A stretch of 54,547 nt of DNA from Hymenobacter profundi (GCF_019334315.1 NZ_JAHWGL010000023.1:1-54547), one strand, 5' to 3'; numbered from the stretch's first letter, positions 43,762-54,390 are shown. The notes: generated by a model from the sequence alone, not told the origin. Translations and numbers: made by a program.

Positions 43762-44457
43762 TTACAGCCATTGGCTTTGCAAAACCAGGTTGGGATCGGG
43801 GCAAAGCGCAGCCCACTGGTCACGCTCTGCCGGCGCGGCCACGCCGGGAAAGTCTCCTTGGCGGCCTTGCATGTCGGCTATTACCTGAAAGTGCAGGTGT
43901 GGGGGCCAGTCGCCGTTTTCGGGCGGAGGGCCTACCTCGGCAAAGGTGGTGCCTTGCGCGATGGTCATGCCGGGGCGCAGCAGGGCCGTTTCGCGGCGAG
44001 TGAGGTGGCCGTAGAGGGTGTAGAAAACTGTGTCTTCGAGCTGGTGTTGCAGAATGATGGTAGGACCGTAGTCGCCAAAGTTGGCATTGTCGGCCAGGCT
44101 GTGCACTACGGCATCGAGCGGCGCCAATACGGGCGTACCGGCGCGCAGCCACACATCCACGCCTAGGTGCAGGGAGCGGGCCGGAGCGCTGTCGTCGGCG
44201 AAGAGGGTAGGGCTGCGGCGGTAAATCACGCGGTTTTCGAGGTAGCCGCCTACCCCAATATCAGCCTGTTGGGCAGCCAGCAGACGCGCTACTAGGTCCG
44301 AAAACGCATCCGTATCGCGTAGGTTGGTATCAGTTAAAAGTGGATTGGCAGCCGTGAAATCGAGGCGGGCCACATCGGGTGCGCTCAGGTCGACGGGGAG
44401 TACCGGCCCAAACTCGTGTTGGTGACGCTCCAACAGCTCGGCAAGGGGAGAAGGCAT
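43762..44457 (-). CDS. M23-family metallopeptidase-like protein, right-arm copy
   Basis: Identical 231-aa protein to 10091-10786. The 95 residues before HLGVD (LAELLERHQHEFGPVLPVDL and GVGGYLENRVIYRRSP) are not part of the catalytic fold and are not recognised. Confidence 0.8.
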   Translation of the reverse strand: MPSPLAELLERHQHEFGPVLPVDLSAPDVARLDFTAANPLLTDTNLRDTDAFSDLVARLLAAQQADIGVGGYLENRVIYRRSPTLFADDSAPARSLHLGVDVWLRAGTPVLAPLDAVVHSLADNANFGDYGPTIILQHQLEDTVFYTLYGHLTRRETALLRPGMTIAQGTTFAEVGPPPENGDWPPHLHFQVIADMQGRQGDFPGVAAPAERDQWAALCPDPNLVLQSQWL

Positions 44458-44660
44458 AGGGTAGGAAGTTGAATGTTGAAAGCAGGTAAGAAGAAAGAAG
44501 CTGAACTTAAAGGACGAATACAGTACCAGCGGTCCGCAAAGCACGTAAATACCAACAGAAGCTACGCCATCCGCCGGGGAATCCCGTACTTTGTGCCCCC
44601 CAAACGGTTGGCCCACGCCACCAGTGCTATATCGAATTCCCAGTTTCTAAGTTTACCAGC

Positions 44661-45773
44661 ATGTCTTACCTCACGCTGAACGTCGTTGACCTCACCCAGG
44701 AAGCGCCCGACGCCGTTACCATCTACCTCGAAAGCCCCGACCGCCAGCCCATTGCCAGTCAGCCCGGCCAGTTCCTGACCCTGATTCTGCCCTGCGGCCC
44801 CGGCGGCAAGAAAGAGCGCCGGGCCTACTCGCTCAGCAGCACCCCCGGCGAGGCCCCGCGCCTAGCCGTCACGGTGAAGCGGGTGGCCGGTGGCCTGGTC
44901 AGCAACTACCTCCTAGACACGGTGCGGGTAGGGCAGCAAGTAGAGGCCATGGCGCCGCTGGGCAACTTCACCCTGCAACCCAACCCCGGCGTGACTCGCT
45001 CGCTGGTACTCGTTGGGGCCGGCAGTGGCATCACCCCGCTGATGAGCATCCTGAAAGCCGTGCTACGCGAAGAACCCCAGAGCCGGGTGCTGCTCGTGTA
45101 CGGCAACCGCACCGAAGAATCGGTGATTTTCCGGCAGCAGCTGGCCCAGCTAGAGGCGCAGTCGGGTGGGCGCTTGCAGGTGGAGCACGTGTACAGTCAG
45201 CCGCACACGCCCGCCAGCGGGCAGCCGCACAAGTATATTGGTCGCCTCAACCGCACCATGCTGCTGCGTATTCTGGAGCAGCGCCACACCAGTGCCTCAG
45301 TGCAGTCGGCAGAGTATTACATGTGCGGCCCGGAGGGTATGATGACCGAAGCTCGCGCCGCTCTGGACCTACTGGGCGTACCGGCCGCGCAGATTCACCG
45401 CGAGAGTTTCGTGGCGGCTGCCGACTCGGCCGAAACCGCCGCTGCTCAGCCCAACGGCCACGGCGACGTATCGACGGCCGATGATGACGACGCCTCGGCT
45501 ACCCGCAAAGTGACCGTGCAGTACGAAGGCAGCGAGTACCAGTTCGACGTAGCGCCCGACCAAACCATTCTGGAAGCGGCCCTCGACCTGGATATCGACC
45601 TGCCCTACTCTTGCCAGGCGGGCCTGTGCACCGCCTGCCGTGGTAAGTGCCTGAGCGGCAAGGTACACCTGGATGAGCGCGAAGGGCTATCAGACTCCGA
45701 AATGGAAAAAGGCTACGTGTTGGTGTGCGTGGCGCACCCGCTCACCAAGGATGTCGTCATCGAAATAGATTAG
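44661..45773 (+). CDS. PaaE-like reductase, right-arm copy
   Basis: Identical 370-aa protein to 8775-9887. The acidic linker (STADDDDASATRK) between the reductase and ferredoxin parts is longer than needed for a fused pair and probably flexible. Confidence 0.9.
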   Translation: MSYLTLNVVDLTQEAPDAVTIYLESPDRQPIASQPGQFLTLILPCGPGGKKERRAYSLSSTPGEAPRLAVTVKRVAGGLVSNYLLDTVRVGQQVEAMAPLGNFTLQPNPGVTRSLVLVGAGSGITPLMSILKAVLREEPQSRVLLVYGNRTEESVIFRQQLAQLEAQSGGRLQVEHVYSQPHTPASGQPHKYIGRLNRTMLLRILEQRHTSASVQSAEYYMCGPEGMMTEARAALDLLGVPAAQIHRESFVAAADSAETAAAQPNGHGDVSTADDDDASATRKVTVQYEGSEYQFDVAPDQTILEAALDLDIDLPYSCQAGLCTACRGKCLSGKVHLDEREGLSDSEMEKGYVLVCVAHPLTKDVVIEID

Positions 45774-45804
45774 CAGTCGAGCTAGCATTTGCCTACCTTC
45801 CACT

Positions 45805-46443
45805 ATGGATACAACCACGTGGCTGACCGTTGCCCAGCGCTTGCAGGCGCTGGCGCAAACGGGTCTGGAATATTCAAAAGGTAGCCCTTTCGACTTAGAG
45901 CGGTACGCCGAAATCAGGGCGCTGAGCGTGCAGATGGTGGCCGGGCTGACGGAAGAACCATTGGAAAAAGTAACCGCCTTTTTCACCTCCGAAACCGGCT
46001 ACCAAACCCCCAAGGTAGACGTGCGAACAGTCGTATTCCGGGGTGCCGACGAGGTGCTGATGGTGCAGGAAAAAATGGACCACAACCGCTGGACCCTACC
46101 CGGCGGCTGGGCTGACGTGGGCCTGACGCCCTTCGAAGTAGCCGAAAAAGAAGCCGAAGAGGAAACCGGCCTGCACGTGCGCGCCGTGCGCCTGTTGGCT
46201 TTGTTCGACAAGAAGCAGCACCCACACCCGCCGCAACCCTGGTACGTTTACAAATGTTGTATTTTGTGTGAGGTGGTAGGCGGCGAGCTGGGCAACGATA
46301 ACGTGGAAACCATAGGGGCCCGTTGGGTACGCGAAGCTGAGCTGGACAACCTTGACCTATCCACCGACCGTATTACCAGGTCGCAGCTGGCTACGCTGTT
46401 TGAGTTTGCCCGCCAACCCGATAAGCCCACGCTCTGCGACTAA
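45805..46443 (+). CDS. Nudix hydrolase, right-arm copy
   Basis: Identical 212-aa protein to 8105-8743. After the Nudix box it continues WYVYKCCILCEVVGGEL and ARWVREAELDNLDL, the usual second half of the domain, so it is intact. Confidence 0.87.
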   Translation: MDTTTWLTVAQRLQALAQTGLEYSKGSPFDLERYAEIRALSVQMVAGLTEEPLEKVTAFFTSETGYQTPKVDVRTVVFRGADEVLMVQEKMDHNRWTLPGGWADVGLTPFEVAEKEAEEETGLHVRAVRLLALFDKKQHPHPPQPWYVYKCCILCEVVGGELGNDNVETIGARWVREAELDNLDLSTDRITRSQLATLFEFARQPDKPTLCD

Positions 46444-46523
46444 ACCTACAGCCCCTGCCCGCGGTTACGTAGTATTGGCCTCACACAACCTTGCCAGGCC
46501 GCTTCCCTCCCTAAAAACGATAG

Positions 46524-48278
46524 ATGCCGAATTATATGAATCTTGCTCCCGCGTCGGCTACTGAGCTGGCTACTGATATGCAGCGTCCTGCGCGTCGCTA
46601 CTTGCCCGAGTCGTTTGTGGTAACCGATTGGGCCTCTTTGCAGGCCTATTTTGAAGAGCTGCGTGACCGAACCATCGACTCGGCAGGCGAGCTGGAAAAT
46701 TGGTTGCTCGACCGCTCGGAGCTGGAATCGGTGCTGAGTGAGGACTTGGCGTGGCGCTACATCCGCATGACATCGGACACGCAGAGCCAGGAGCGGGCCG
46801 AGGCGTTTCAGTTTTTCGTGAATGAGGTGGAGCCGCAGGCCGCGCCCTACGACCACGCCCTCAACGAAAAGCTCATGTCCTCGCCCTACCTGCCGGAGCT
46901 GGACCAAGACCGCTACCGCGTATTCATCCGCTCGGTGCGGCAGGCGCTGGATATTTACCGCGCCGAGAACATTCCGCTGAAAACCGAAATCAGCACCAAG
47001 CAGCAGCAGTACGCGGCCACGGTAGGGGCCATGACGGTCACGCTGGACGGCAAGGAAGTGACCCTACCCCGCGCCGCCGATAATCTCAAAAACACCGACC
47101 GTTCGGTGCGCGAAACCGCCTACCGCGCCATTCAAGAGCGACGCTTGCAGGATGCCCAGGCCCTCGACCAACTCTTCACGGAGCTGGTGACCCTGCGCGA
47201 CCAGATGGCCCGCAACGCCGGTTTTGCCAACTTCCGCGACTACATGTTTGCCGCGCTGGGTCGCTTCGACTACACCGCTGAGGACTGCTTCGACTTCCAC
47301 CGCGCCATCCGCGAAACCGTGGTGCCCTTCATCGACGACCTCGACCTGGAGCGCCGTCAGGACCTGGGACTAGCCGAGCTGCGTCCCTGGGACTTGGACG
47401 TGGATACTTCCGGCAAAGCGCCGCTGCGGCCGTTTGAAACGGGCGAAGAACTGCTGGAAAAAACCATCACCGTGTTCCAGCGCCTCGACCCTTTCCTGGG
47501 TGAGTGTCTGCGCACCATGCGCCAGATGGGCCACCTCGATTTGGAGTCGCGCAAGGGCAAGGCGCCGGGCGGCTATAACTACCCGCTGGACGAAACCGGC
47601 GTGCCGTTCATCTTTATGAATGCCACCGCGTCCCTACGCGATGTGGTGACGCTCTTGCACGAGGGCGGCCACGCCGTGCACTCCTTCCTCACACGCCGCC
47701 TACCCCTCTCCGCCGACAAGCACCCGCCATCCGAAGTGGCCGAGTTGGCTTCCATGAGCATGGAGCTGATGAGCATGGACTATTGGGACGAGTTTTTCCC
47801 GAACCCCGACGAGCTACGGCGCGCCAAGCGTACCCACCTCGAAGGCGTGCTGGAAACCTTCCCCTGGGTAGCTACCATCGACAAGTTTCAGCACTGGGTG
47901 TACGAGCACCCCCAGCACACCGTGGCCGAGCGGCACCAGCGCTGGACGGAGATATTCGATGAGTTCAACCAGCGCACCGTGAGCTGGAAGGGCCTGGATG
48001 ACTACAAGCCCTACCTCTGGCAGAAGCAGCTGCACCTCTACGAAGTGCCGTTCTACTACATTGAGTACGCCATGGCCCAGCTGGGCGCCATTGCCGTGTG
48101 GCGCAACTACCGCCAGGACGCGCAGCAAGGCCTGGATGCGTACAAGCGCGCTCTGGCGCTCGGCTACACCGCGCCCATTGGAGAAATCTACGAGGCTGCC
48201 GGTATTCGTTTCGATTTCAGCACAGAGTATCTGCGTAGTCTGGCTGACTTCGTGCGCGAGGAAATGGCGAAGCTGTAA
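46524..48278 (+). CDS. M3-family oligoendopeptidase, right-arm copy
   Basis: Identical 584-aa protein to 6270-8024, including HEGGH at 379-383. The N-terminal 200 residues (helical, with ENWLLDRSELESVL) form the lid domain typical of PepF-like enzymes. Confidence 0.92.
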   Translation: MPNYMNLAPASATELATDMQRPARRYLPESFVVTDWASLQAYFEELRDRTIDSAGELENWLLDRSELESVLSEDLAWRYIRMTSDTQSQERAEAFQFFVNEVEPQAAPYDHALNEKLMSSPYLPELDQDRYRVFIRSVRQALDIYRAENIPLKTEISTKQQQYAATVGAMTVTLDGKEVTLPRAADNLKNTDRSVRETAYRAIQERRLQDAQALDQLFTELVTLRDQMARNAGFANFRDYMFAALGRFDYTAEDCFDFHRAIRETVVPFIDDLDLERRQDLGLAELRPWDLDVDTSGKAPLRPFETGEELLEKTITVFQRLDPFLGECLRTMRQMGHLDLESRKGKAPGGYNYPLDETGVPFIFMNATASLRDVVTLLHEGGHAVHSFLTRRLPLSADKHPPSEVAELASMSMELMSMDYWDEFFPNPDELRRAKRTHLEGVLETFPWVATIDKFQHWVYEHPQHTVAERHQRWTEIFDEFNQRTVSWKGLDDYKPYLWQKQLHLYEVPFYYIEYAMAQLGAIAVWRNYRQDAQQGLDAYKRALALGYTAPIGEIYEAAGIRFDFSTEYLRSLADFVREEMAKL

Positions 48279-48302
48279 CCACTTACAAACTGCTGTTTGT
48301 TC

Positions 48303-48342
48303 CAACGCCCACCTGCGAAAGGTGGGCGTTGCGTGTTTTTAG
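48303..48342 (+). terminator. Terminator after M3 peptidase gene, right-arm copy
   Basis: Mirror of 6206-6245. Confidence 0.85.
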
Positions 48343-48521
48343 GCGACTTGCTGGCTACTCTGCAAACCGGCGCAGCATCTGGCAGGTATTCCTGGGTAGA
48401 TAAAGAGGTAGAAGGTAATAGTCGTGGAAGCCTTCGCCAAGCAACTGATAAACAACTGAAGAGTAACCCACGCCAACCGAAGCAGGTATAGCTAGTCAAC
48501 TCTCACCTGTTCTCCTCCTGT

Positions 48522-49196
48522 ATGCTGCCCCTACCTCACTCCACCAAATACCGTTTCCTGCTGGCTGGCCTGGGCCTGCTTCTACTTCTGCATTTCACTG
48601 GTTGTGGCATCTCCGAACAGGTGCAGCAAGCCAAAGCATTCGAGAATGCCCAGATTCGCCTGGCATCGGTGCAGCAAGCCACCGTGGCCGGCATCGACAT
48701 CATGCAGATCCGGCAGCTCAGTGACCTGAGCACTGTGGACAAGGCCCGTCTGGCCGCTGCCTATGCCGCCGGCAACCTGCCCCTGCGCATGCTAGTGAAT
48801 CTGGAAATCCGCAATCCGAATGCTGAGATGGCTGCCCTGAATGAGCTGGATTACATTGCCCTCATCGACGGTAAGCAGGTAGCCAAAGGCCGCTCTACGC
48901 AGCGGATTGAGGTAGCGCCCAACGGTGGCACTACCCTGGCACCCATCACGGTGGAAAGTAATTTGCGCGAGGCCCTGAGGGAGGAGTCGGGTGAAGCTCT
49001 GGCCGACCTAGTGCTGGGCTTTGCAGACCGCGACCGTCAGCCCGTACGTCTGACCATGCGCGTGCGCCCTACTTTCGTTACCAATAATGGCCGCCGTATT
49101 ACACCTGCAGGCTACATCAATCTGAGTAAGGAATTTACTGCTAGTCAATTGATTGACGCCATAGAGAAGCGTGATTCGTTAAACACACGCCCGTAG
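48522..49196 (+). CDS. LEA-2-like lipoprotein, right-arm copy
   Basis: Identical 224-aa protein to 5352-6026. The segment QATVAGIDIMQIRQLSDLST precedes the sandwich core and matches the conserved first part of bacterial LEA14-like lipoproteins. Confidence 0.7.
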   Translation: MLPLPHSTKYRFLLAGLGLLLLLHFTGCGISEQVQQAKAFENAQIRLASVQQATVAGIDIMQIRQLSDLSTVDKARLAAAYAAGNLPLRMLVNLEIRNPNAEMAALNELDYIALIDGKQVAKGRSTQRIEVAPNGGTTLAPITVESNLREALREESGEALADLVLGFADRDRQPVRLTMRVRPTFVTNNGRRITPAGYINLSKEFTASQLIDAIEKRDSLNTRP

Positions 49197-49230
49197 CCGT
49201 AGCACTCTTGTAGGCTACGCTGCACTACCT

Positions 49231-49260
49231 AGCCGGCTCGATCTTTCGGGCCGGCTTTTG
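49231..49260 (+). terminator. Terminator after LEA-2 gene, right-arm copy
   Basis: Mirror of 5288-5317. Confidence 0.65.
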
Positions 49261-49304
49261 TATGTATTGGATACTTGTTTATTTAAATAAAATCTAAATA
49301 AGGC

Positions 49305-49334
49305 TTGCATCTGAAATTTTGAAGCATACTTTTG
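49305..49334 (+). promoter_or_regulatory. Haem operon promoter, right-arm copy
   Basis: Mirror of 5214-5243: TTG, 19 bp, TACTTTTG. Confidence 0.65.
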
Positions 49335-49337
49335 CAT

Positions 49338-49364
49338 CACTGTTTAGAATATTTCTAAACAGTG
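49338..49364 (+). promoter_or_regulatory. Operator-like palindrome, right-arm copy
   Basis: Mirror of 5184-5210: 11-bp arms, 5-bp spacer. Confidence 0.6.
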
Positions 49365-49439
49365 GTTTGGTGACCATCGGGGCTATTCGGCGGAATAGTC
49401 CCGAGAATCCAACCCGCATTCGCAATTGCTTCTTTCTTT

Positions 49440-51572
49440 ATGCCCTGCGCTCGTCTTTGTCTGCTTTTGCTGATTACCCCACTGGCCACGTTGGCCCAGC
49501 GGCCGGTAGCACCAGCAGACACGGCCCGGCTCCGGGGGCGCACCTTGGATGAGGTAGTGGTGACAGCCACCCGCACCGAAAAGTCCCTGACCGAAGTGCC
49601 GATTCCGGTGACAGTGGTAGGCAAGGCCCAGATTCAGGCTATGGGCTCGTTGCGCCTCAACGATGTGCTGGGCGAGCAAACCGGCCTAACCCTAGTGGCC
49701 GACCACGGCCGGGGCGTGCAGCTACAAGGCCTGAACCCCGAGTACACGCTGATTCTGGTAGACGGTGAGCCGTTGATTGGTCGCACGGCCGGCACGCTGG
49801 AGTTGTCGCGGCTGGCGGTGGGCAACATCGAGCGGATAGAGGTAGTGAAAGGGCCGGCCTCGGCGCTGTGGGGCTCGGAGGCACTGGCGGGTGTGGTCAA
49901 CATCATCACCCAAAAGCCCCAGCCCGGCACCCGCGGCGACGTGCGCCTACGCTACGGCTCCAACCAGACCGCCGATTTGAGCGGTACGTTCAATACCAAA
50001 GGCGAGCGGCTGGGCCTTACGGTTTTCGGCAACCGCTACAGCTCCCAAGGCTATACCCTGCAACCCGCAAGCGGCACGGCCACGGTGCCGCCCTTTGCCA
50101 GCTACACAGGCCAGTCGCGCCTCACCTACAAGGTAGGGGAGCGCACGAACCTGAGTGTATCGGGAAGGTATTTTCTTGAAAATCAGCGAAGCACCATGCC
50201 CGTGACGGGCGAAGACGGTGCTACGGCCGACGTGCGTAGTGCGGGCCGGCAAACGGATTACAGCGTGAATCCGGTGCTGACCCACACATTCTCCGACAAG
50301 CTCTTTGGCACGGCGCGCTTCTACTACGCCGGCTACCGAACCCGCGAAGACTACACCTACACGGCCACCGGCGCGCCCTACGACGCCAGCTATTTCCACC
50401 AGACCTTCACCCGTCCCGAGGTGCAGCTCGACTGGCAACTGCACCCGCGCCACCTGCTTACGGTAGGCGGCGGCTTTCTCACAGAAACCGTGGAAGCCAC
50501 CCGCTACGACCAGCGCCAACGGATGCGCTCGGGCTACGGCTACGTGCAGGACGACTGGTCGCCGGTGCCGGGCCTGAACCTGGTGGCCGGTGCCCGCTAC
50601 GATGGGCACAGCCAATACCAGGGGCAGCTCAGCCCCAAGCTTTCGGGACGCTACCAGGTGCGGCCGTGGCTGGCGGTACGCGGCTCGGCGGGTAGGGGCT
50701 TTCGGGCGCCGGATTTTCGGCAGCTCTACCTCAACTTTTCCAATCCGGTGGTAGGGTATAGCGTGTTTGGCACGCACCAGGTAGGGGAGAGGGTGGCGCA
50801 GCTGGCGCAGCAAAACCAGATTGCCCGCGACGCGGCTACGGGCGAACTGCTCATCAACCAAACGCTGCTCGACCAAGCCAGCGGCCTTACGGCCGAAAGC
50901 TCCCGCGCATACAATGTGGGCGTGCAGCTCACGCCGGGCAAGAAGCTGAACCTAACGGTGAACTTCTTTCACAACGACCTTGAAAACCTGATTGAAACGG
51001 CGGCCGTGGCGCAAAAAAACAACGGACAATCGGTGTTTTCTTACCGCAACGTGAGCCGGGCCTATACCCACGGCGCGGAGGCGGAAGCCAGCTACCCACT
51101 GCTGCCCGGCCTCACGCTGAGCGGTGGTTATCAGTACCTGATTGCCAAGGACAAAGACGTAGTAGAACGCCTGAAAGCCGGCGAAGTCTACCGCCGCGAC
51201 CCGACTACCCTCGCCACCGAGCGAGTGCCTGTGGGCGACTACGGCGGCCTGTATAACCGCTCGCGCCACTCCGGCAACGTGAAGCTGTTTTATCAGGACA
51301 TGCGGCGCGGCTACTCGGCCAGCTTGCGCGGCATCTACCGGGGGCGCTACGGCTTGCAGGACCGCAACGGCAACCAACTACTGGACGCCGCCAACGAGTA
51401 TGTGACCGGCTATTGGGTCTGGAACGTGGCTGCCAGCAAAACCCTGCGCCAGCGCTACACCGTGCAGGCCGGCCTCGACAACGTCCTCAACTTCACCGAT
51501 CCGGCCAACATCAGTACGCTGCCGGGCCGCCAGTACTATGCCAGCCTGGTGGTGGCCATTGGGGCGAAGTAG
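49440..51572 (+). CDS. TonB-dependent haem receptor, right-arm copy
   Basis: Identical 710-aa receptor to 2976-5108. Barrel landmarks include GRGFRAPDFRQLYLNFSNP, the region carrying the FRAP motif seen in haem receptors, followed by an NPxx-like segment. The FRAP/NPNL region carries a haem-ligand His in several HmuR-type receptors; no His is adjacent here. Confidence 0.9.
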   Translation: MPCARLCLLLLITPLATLAQRPVAPADTARLRGRTLDEVVVTATRTEKSLTEVPIPVTVVGKAQIQAMGSLRLNDVLGEQTGLTLVADHGRGVQLQGLNPEYTLILVDGEPLIGRTAGTLELSRLAVGNIERIEVVKGPASALWGSEALAGVVNIITQKPQPGTRGDVRLRYGSNQTADLSGTFNTKGERLGLTVFGNRYSSQGYTLQPASGTATVPPFASYTGQSRLTYKVGERTNLSVSGRYFLENQRSTMPVTGEDGATADVRSAGRQTDYSVNPVLTHTFSDKLFGTARFYYAGYRTREDYTYTATGAPYDASYFHQTFTRPEVQLDWQLHPRHLLTVGGGFLTETVEATRYDQRQRMRSGYGYVQDDWSPVPGLNLVAGARYDGHSQYQGQLSPKLSGRYQVRPWLAVRGSAGRGFRAPDFRQLYLNFSNPVVGYSVFGTHQVGERVAQLAQQNQIARDAATGELLINQTLLDQASGLTAESSRAYNVGVQLTPGKKLNLTVNFFHNDLENLIETAAVAQKNNGQSVFSYRNVSRAYTHGAEAEASYPLLPGLTLSGGYQYLIAKDKDVVERLKAGEVYRRDPTTLATERVPVGDYGGLYNRSRHSGNVKLFYQDMRRGYSASLRGIYRGRYGLQDRNGNQLLDAANEYVTGYWVWNVAASKTLRQRYTVQAGLDNVLNFTDPANISTLPGRQYYASLVVAIGAK

Positions 51573-51620
51573 CGGCATCTCAACGATTTCTCTTTCCTAA
51601 TCACTATACCCTGCTTTCTG

Positions 51621-52256
51621 ATGAATGCTCTATTCTCCCGTTTTGCCCTGTTGACCCTGACCACGGCTACCCTGAGCCTGGCCGCCTGCTCCGACGACTC
51701 AGACGATACCAATGCCGTGGCGCCTGCGCTGGAAGTGAAAACCGCCAGCAACTTAATGCCTGCCGCTGGTGGTACTACCAGCACCGGCCAGCCCGCCACG
51801 CCCAAGCACTATGCCTTCTACAGTCTGGCTACTGGCAAAGAAGTGTCCTACACCGACTCGGCTTCCACGAAGTGGGACATTGCCGTGCGCAGTACCACTA
51901 TTCTGGTAAACGGTGGCACCAGTGGCCCCGGCAAGGGTAGCGCTCAGGTGGTGAATGGGCTGTTTACGGAACTCTCTGAAGCGCCCGCCACGGGGTACAA
52001 GCAGGATACCAACACCGGCAAGGCCATTCCGACGGGCTCGGGCAATGGCTGGTACAGCTACAACCCTACCACGCACCTTATTACGCCCATTGCTGGCAAA
52101 GTCATCATGCTGCAAACTGCCGATGGCAAATATGCCAAGATGGAAGTGGTAAGCTACTACAAAGACGCGCCCGCCACGCCTACCGCTGCCAGCCCCAGCG
52201 GCTGCTATACCTTCCGCCATATGTACCAGCCCGACGGCTCGCGCAACCTGAAATAA
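51621..52256 (+). CDS. HmuY-family lipoprotein, right-arm copy
   Basis: Identical 211-aa protein to 2292-2927. A Thr/Pro/Gly-rich spacer (MPAAGGTTSTGQPATPK) separates the lipid anchor from the haem-binding fold. Confidence 0.88.
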   Translation: MNALFSRFALLTLTTATLSLAACSDDSDDTNAVAPALEVKTASNLMPAAGGTTSTGQPATPKHYAFYSLATGKEVSYTDSASTKWDIAVRSTTILVNGGTSGPGKGSAQVVNGLFTELSEAPATGYKQDTNTGKAIPTGSGNGWYSYNPTTHLITPIAGKVIMLQTADGKYAKMEVVSYYKDAPATPTAASPSGCYTFRHMYQPDGSRNLK

Positions 52257-52354
52257 AGTCCGGTCTAGGTGGGTAGGCGCGGCGATATGGAGCGCTAACC
52301 CTACCTGCCTGGTGCCGGCACAACTCAATCATCAACCAATCAGCCCTACCCTTT

Positions 52355-53185
52355 ATGCCCAAGCAAATCTTGAAGCTGCTCCTCTTACTGCTGCTGCTGG
52401 CCGCTACCAAACCGGGGCAGGCCGCCGCGCCCGCCCGTATCGTGTCGCTGAGCGGCACCATCAGCGAAATGGTGTGCGACCTGGGCCACCAAGCCGATTT
52501 GGTGGGCGTGGACGTGACCAGCACCTACCCCGCCACGCTGGCTACATTGCCCAAGGTAGGGCACACGCGCAGCATCTCGGCCGAAGGTGTGCTGGCCTTG
52601 CGCCCTACCCTGGTACTGGGTACTACGGAGTCGATAAAGCCGGAAGTAGCCGCGCAATTGCGCTCGGCGGGGGTGTCGGTGCAGCTATTCAAGCAGGAGT
52701 ATTCGGTGGCCGGCACGAAGAAGCTGGTGCAAGAGGTCGCCTCTCTATTAGGCGCCACGGCCCAAGTGCCGGCTCTCACCAAAAAGCTCGACGCCGACCT
52801 CACGAAGGTGCAAAAGCCCACGAAAGCGCCCAAAGTGCTGTTTGTGTACGCCCGCGGTACAGGCACCATGATGGTGGCCGGGCAGGGCACCTCGGTGGAA
52901 AAGGTGATTCAGCTGGCCGGTGGGCAAAATGCGGCCGTTGGCTTCTCTGACTTCAAGCCCCTCACTGCCGAAGCCCTGGTGGCCGCCAATCCCGACTACC
53001 TGCTGCTGTTCGATAGTGGCCTGGAGAGCCTGGGCGGCAAAGCGGGTCTGCTGCAAGTGCCCGGCGTGGCCCAAACCACCGCCGGCCGCACCGGCCACAT
53101 CATCGAGATGGACGGCCAATTGCTCACGGGCTTCGGGCCGCGCCTGGGCCAGGCTGCCGCCGAACTGGCTCGTTTGACGAAATAG
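52355..53185 (+). CDS. HmuT-like haem-binding protein, right-arm copy
   Basis: Identical 276-aa protein to 1363-2193. The second lobe includes VLFVYARGTGTMMVAGQGTS and ALVAANPDYLLLFDSGLESL, as in HmuT/PhuT proteins. Confidence 0.88.
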   Translation: MPKQILKLLLLLLLLAATKPGQAAAPARIVSLSGTISEMVCDLGHQADLVGVDVTSTYPATLATLPKVGHTRSISAEGVLALRPTLVLGTTESIKPEVAAQLRSAGVSVQLFKQEYSVAGTKKLVQEVASLLGATAQVPALTKKLDADLTKVQKPTKAPKVLFVYARGTGTMMVAGQGTSVEKVIQLAGGQNAAVGFSDFKPLTAEALVAANPDYLLLFDSGLESLGGKAGLLQVPGVAQTTAGRTGHIIEMDGQLLTGFGPRLGQAAAELARLTK

Positions 53186-53191
53186 ATGCCA

Positions 53192-53264
53192 TTGTTCTGG
53201 TGTGGGCCTCACCCCCCGGCTCCTCTCCGAAGAGGGGGCCGGGGTGAGGCCCACACCAGAACAA
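53192..53264. repeat. Family-C hairpin in haem operon, right-arm copy
   Basis: Mirror of 1284-1356. Confidence 0.8.
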
Positions 53265-53285
53265 CTCCACTTACTGCCCTTTCCT

Positions 53286-54380
53286 ATGCCTACCCGCACT
53301 GCTCCGTCTGTATCTACCGTGCCTACCCGCACCAGCACGGCTACCCGCCGCCGATTGATGCTGCTAGCCGCGGCGGTGCTACTGGTAGCGGCTGTGGTAA
53401 TAAGTGTAGGAGCCGGAGCCATGCGCATTGCCCCAACGGCGCTGCTCGGTATCTTCCTGGCGAAGCTGGGCATGTCGACAACGCTTGGTTTTGAGCCGCA
53501 ACAAGAGGCTGTGCTGTGGGCTATCCGGCTGCCGCGGGCTTGTTTGGGTGTGCTGGTAGGCGCTAGCCTGGGATTGGCAGGAGCGGCTATGCAAGGCCTG
53601 TTCCGCAACCCCCTGGCCGATCCGGGGCTAATTGGCGTGTCGGCGGGGGCGTCGTTGGCAGCGGTGGCTACCATTGTGCTGCAAGCCACACTGTTTCAGA
53701 CAGCAGGCGAGTGGCTGGGGCTGTATCTGCTGCCGGTAGCGGCGTTTGTGGGCGCGTGTGGCACCACGCTGGTTGTATATCAGCTCTCGAAGGAAGGGGG
53801 TAGGGCCGTGGTCAGCACTATGCTGCTGGCGGGCATTGCCATCAACGCGTTGGCGGGCGCCCTCACCGGCCTGCTCACCTATGTGGCCACCGATGCTCAA
53901 CTGCGCAGCATCACGTTTTGGGGGCTGGGTAGCCTGGGTGGCGCCTCGTGGCCGATTATCCTGAGTATCCTACCTTTTCTGGTGGTGCCGTTGCTGTGGC
54001 TGCCCCGCTTAGGCAAACAGCTGAACCTGCTGGCATTGGGCGAAGGCCCGGCCGCCCACTTGGGCCTGCCAGTAGCTTCGCTCAAGCGTCAGCTCATCGT
54101 GCTCAGCACCCTGGCCGTGGGTACGTCGGTGGCGGTGGCGGGTGCCATTGGTTTTCTGGGACTGGTGGTGCCGCACTTGGTCCGCTTGGTGGCCGGCCCC
54201 GATCACCGGGGTGTGCTGCTGGGCTCGGCGCTGGGCGGCGCGGCGGTACTCACGCTGGCCGATACGCTGGCGCGCACCGTAGCGGCTCCCACCGAGCTGC
54301 CCATCGGTATCCTAACGGCCCTGCTCGGCACGCCGGCTTTCATTGTGATTCTGCTTCGCGAAAAGCGCCGGCTGTTTTAG
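53286..54380 (+). CDS. FecCD-family permease (HmuU-like), right-arm copy
   Basis: Identical 364-aa permease to 168-1262. The C-terminus GILTALLGTPAFIVILLREK is the canonical end of FecCD permeases, so the gene is complete although the contig ends 167 bp later. Confidence 0.88.
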   Translation: MPTRTAPSVSTVPTRTSTATRRRLMLLAAAVLLVAAVVISVGAGAMRIAPTALLGIFLAKLGMSTTLGFEPQQEAVLWAIRLPRACLGVLVGASLGLAGAAMQGLFRNPLADPGLIGVSAGASLAAVATIVLQATLFQTAGEWLGLYLLPVAAFVGACGTTLVVYQLSKEGGRAVVSTMLLAGIAINALAGALTGLLTYVATDAQLRSITFWGLGSLGGASWPIILSILPFLVVPLLWLPRLGKQLNLLALGEGPAAHLGLPVASLKRQLIVLSTLAVGTSVAVAGAIGFLGLVVPHLVRLVAGPDHRGVLLGSALGGAAVLTLADTLARTVAAPTELPIGILTALLGTPAFIVILLREKRRLF

Positions 54381-54390
54381 CATTGGTTGT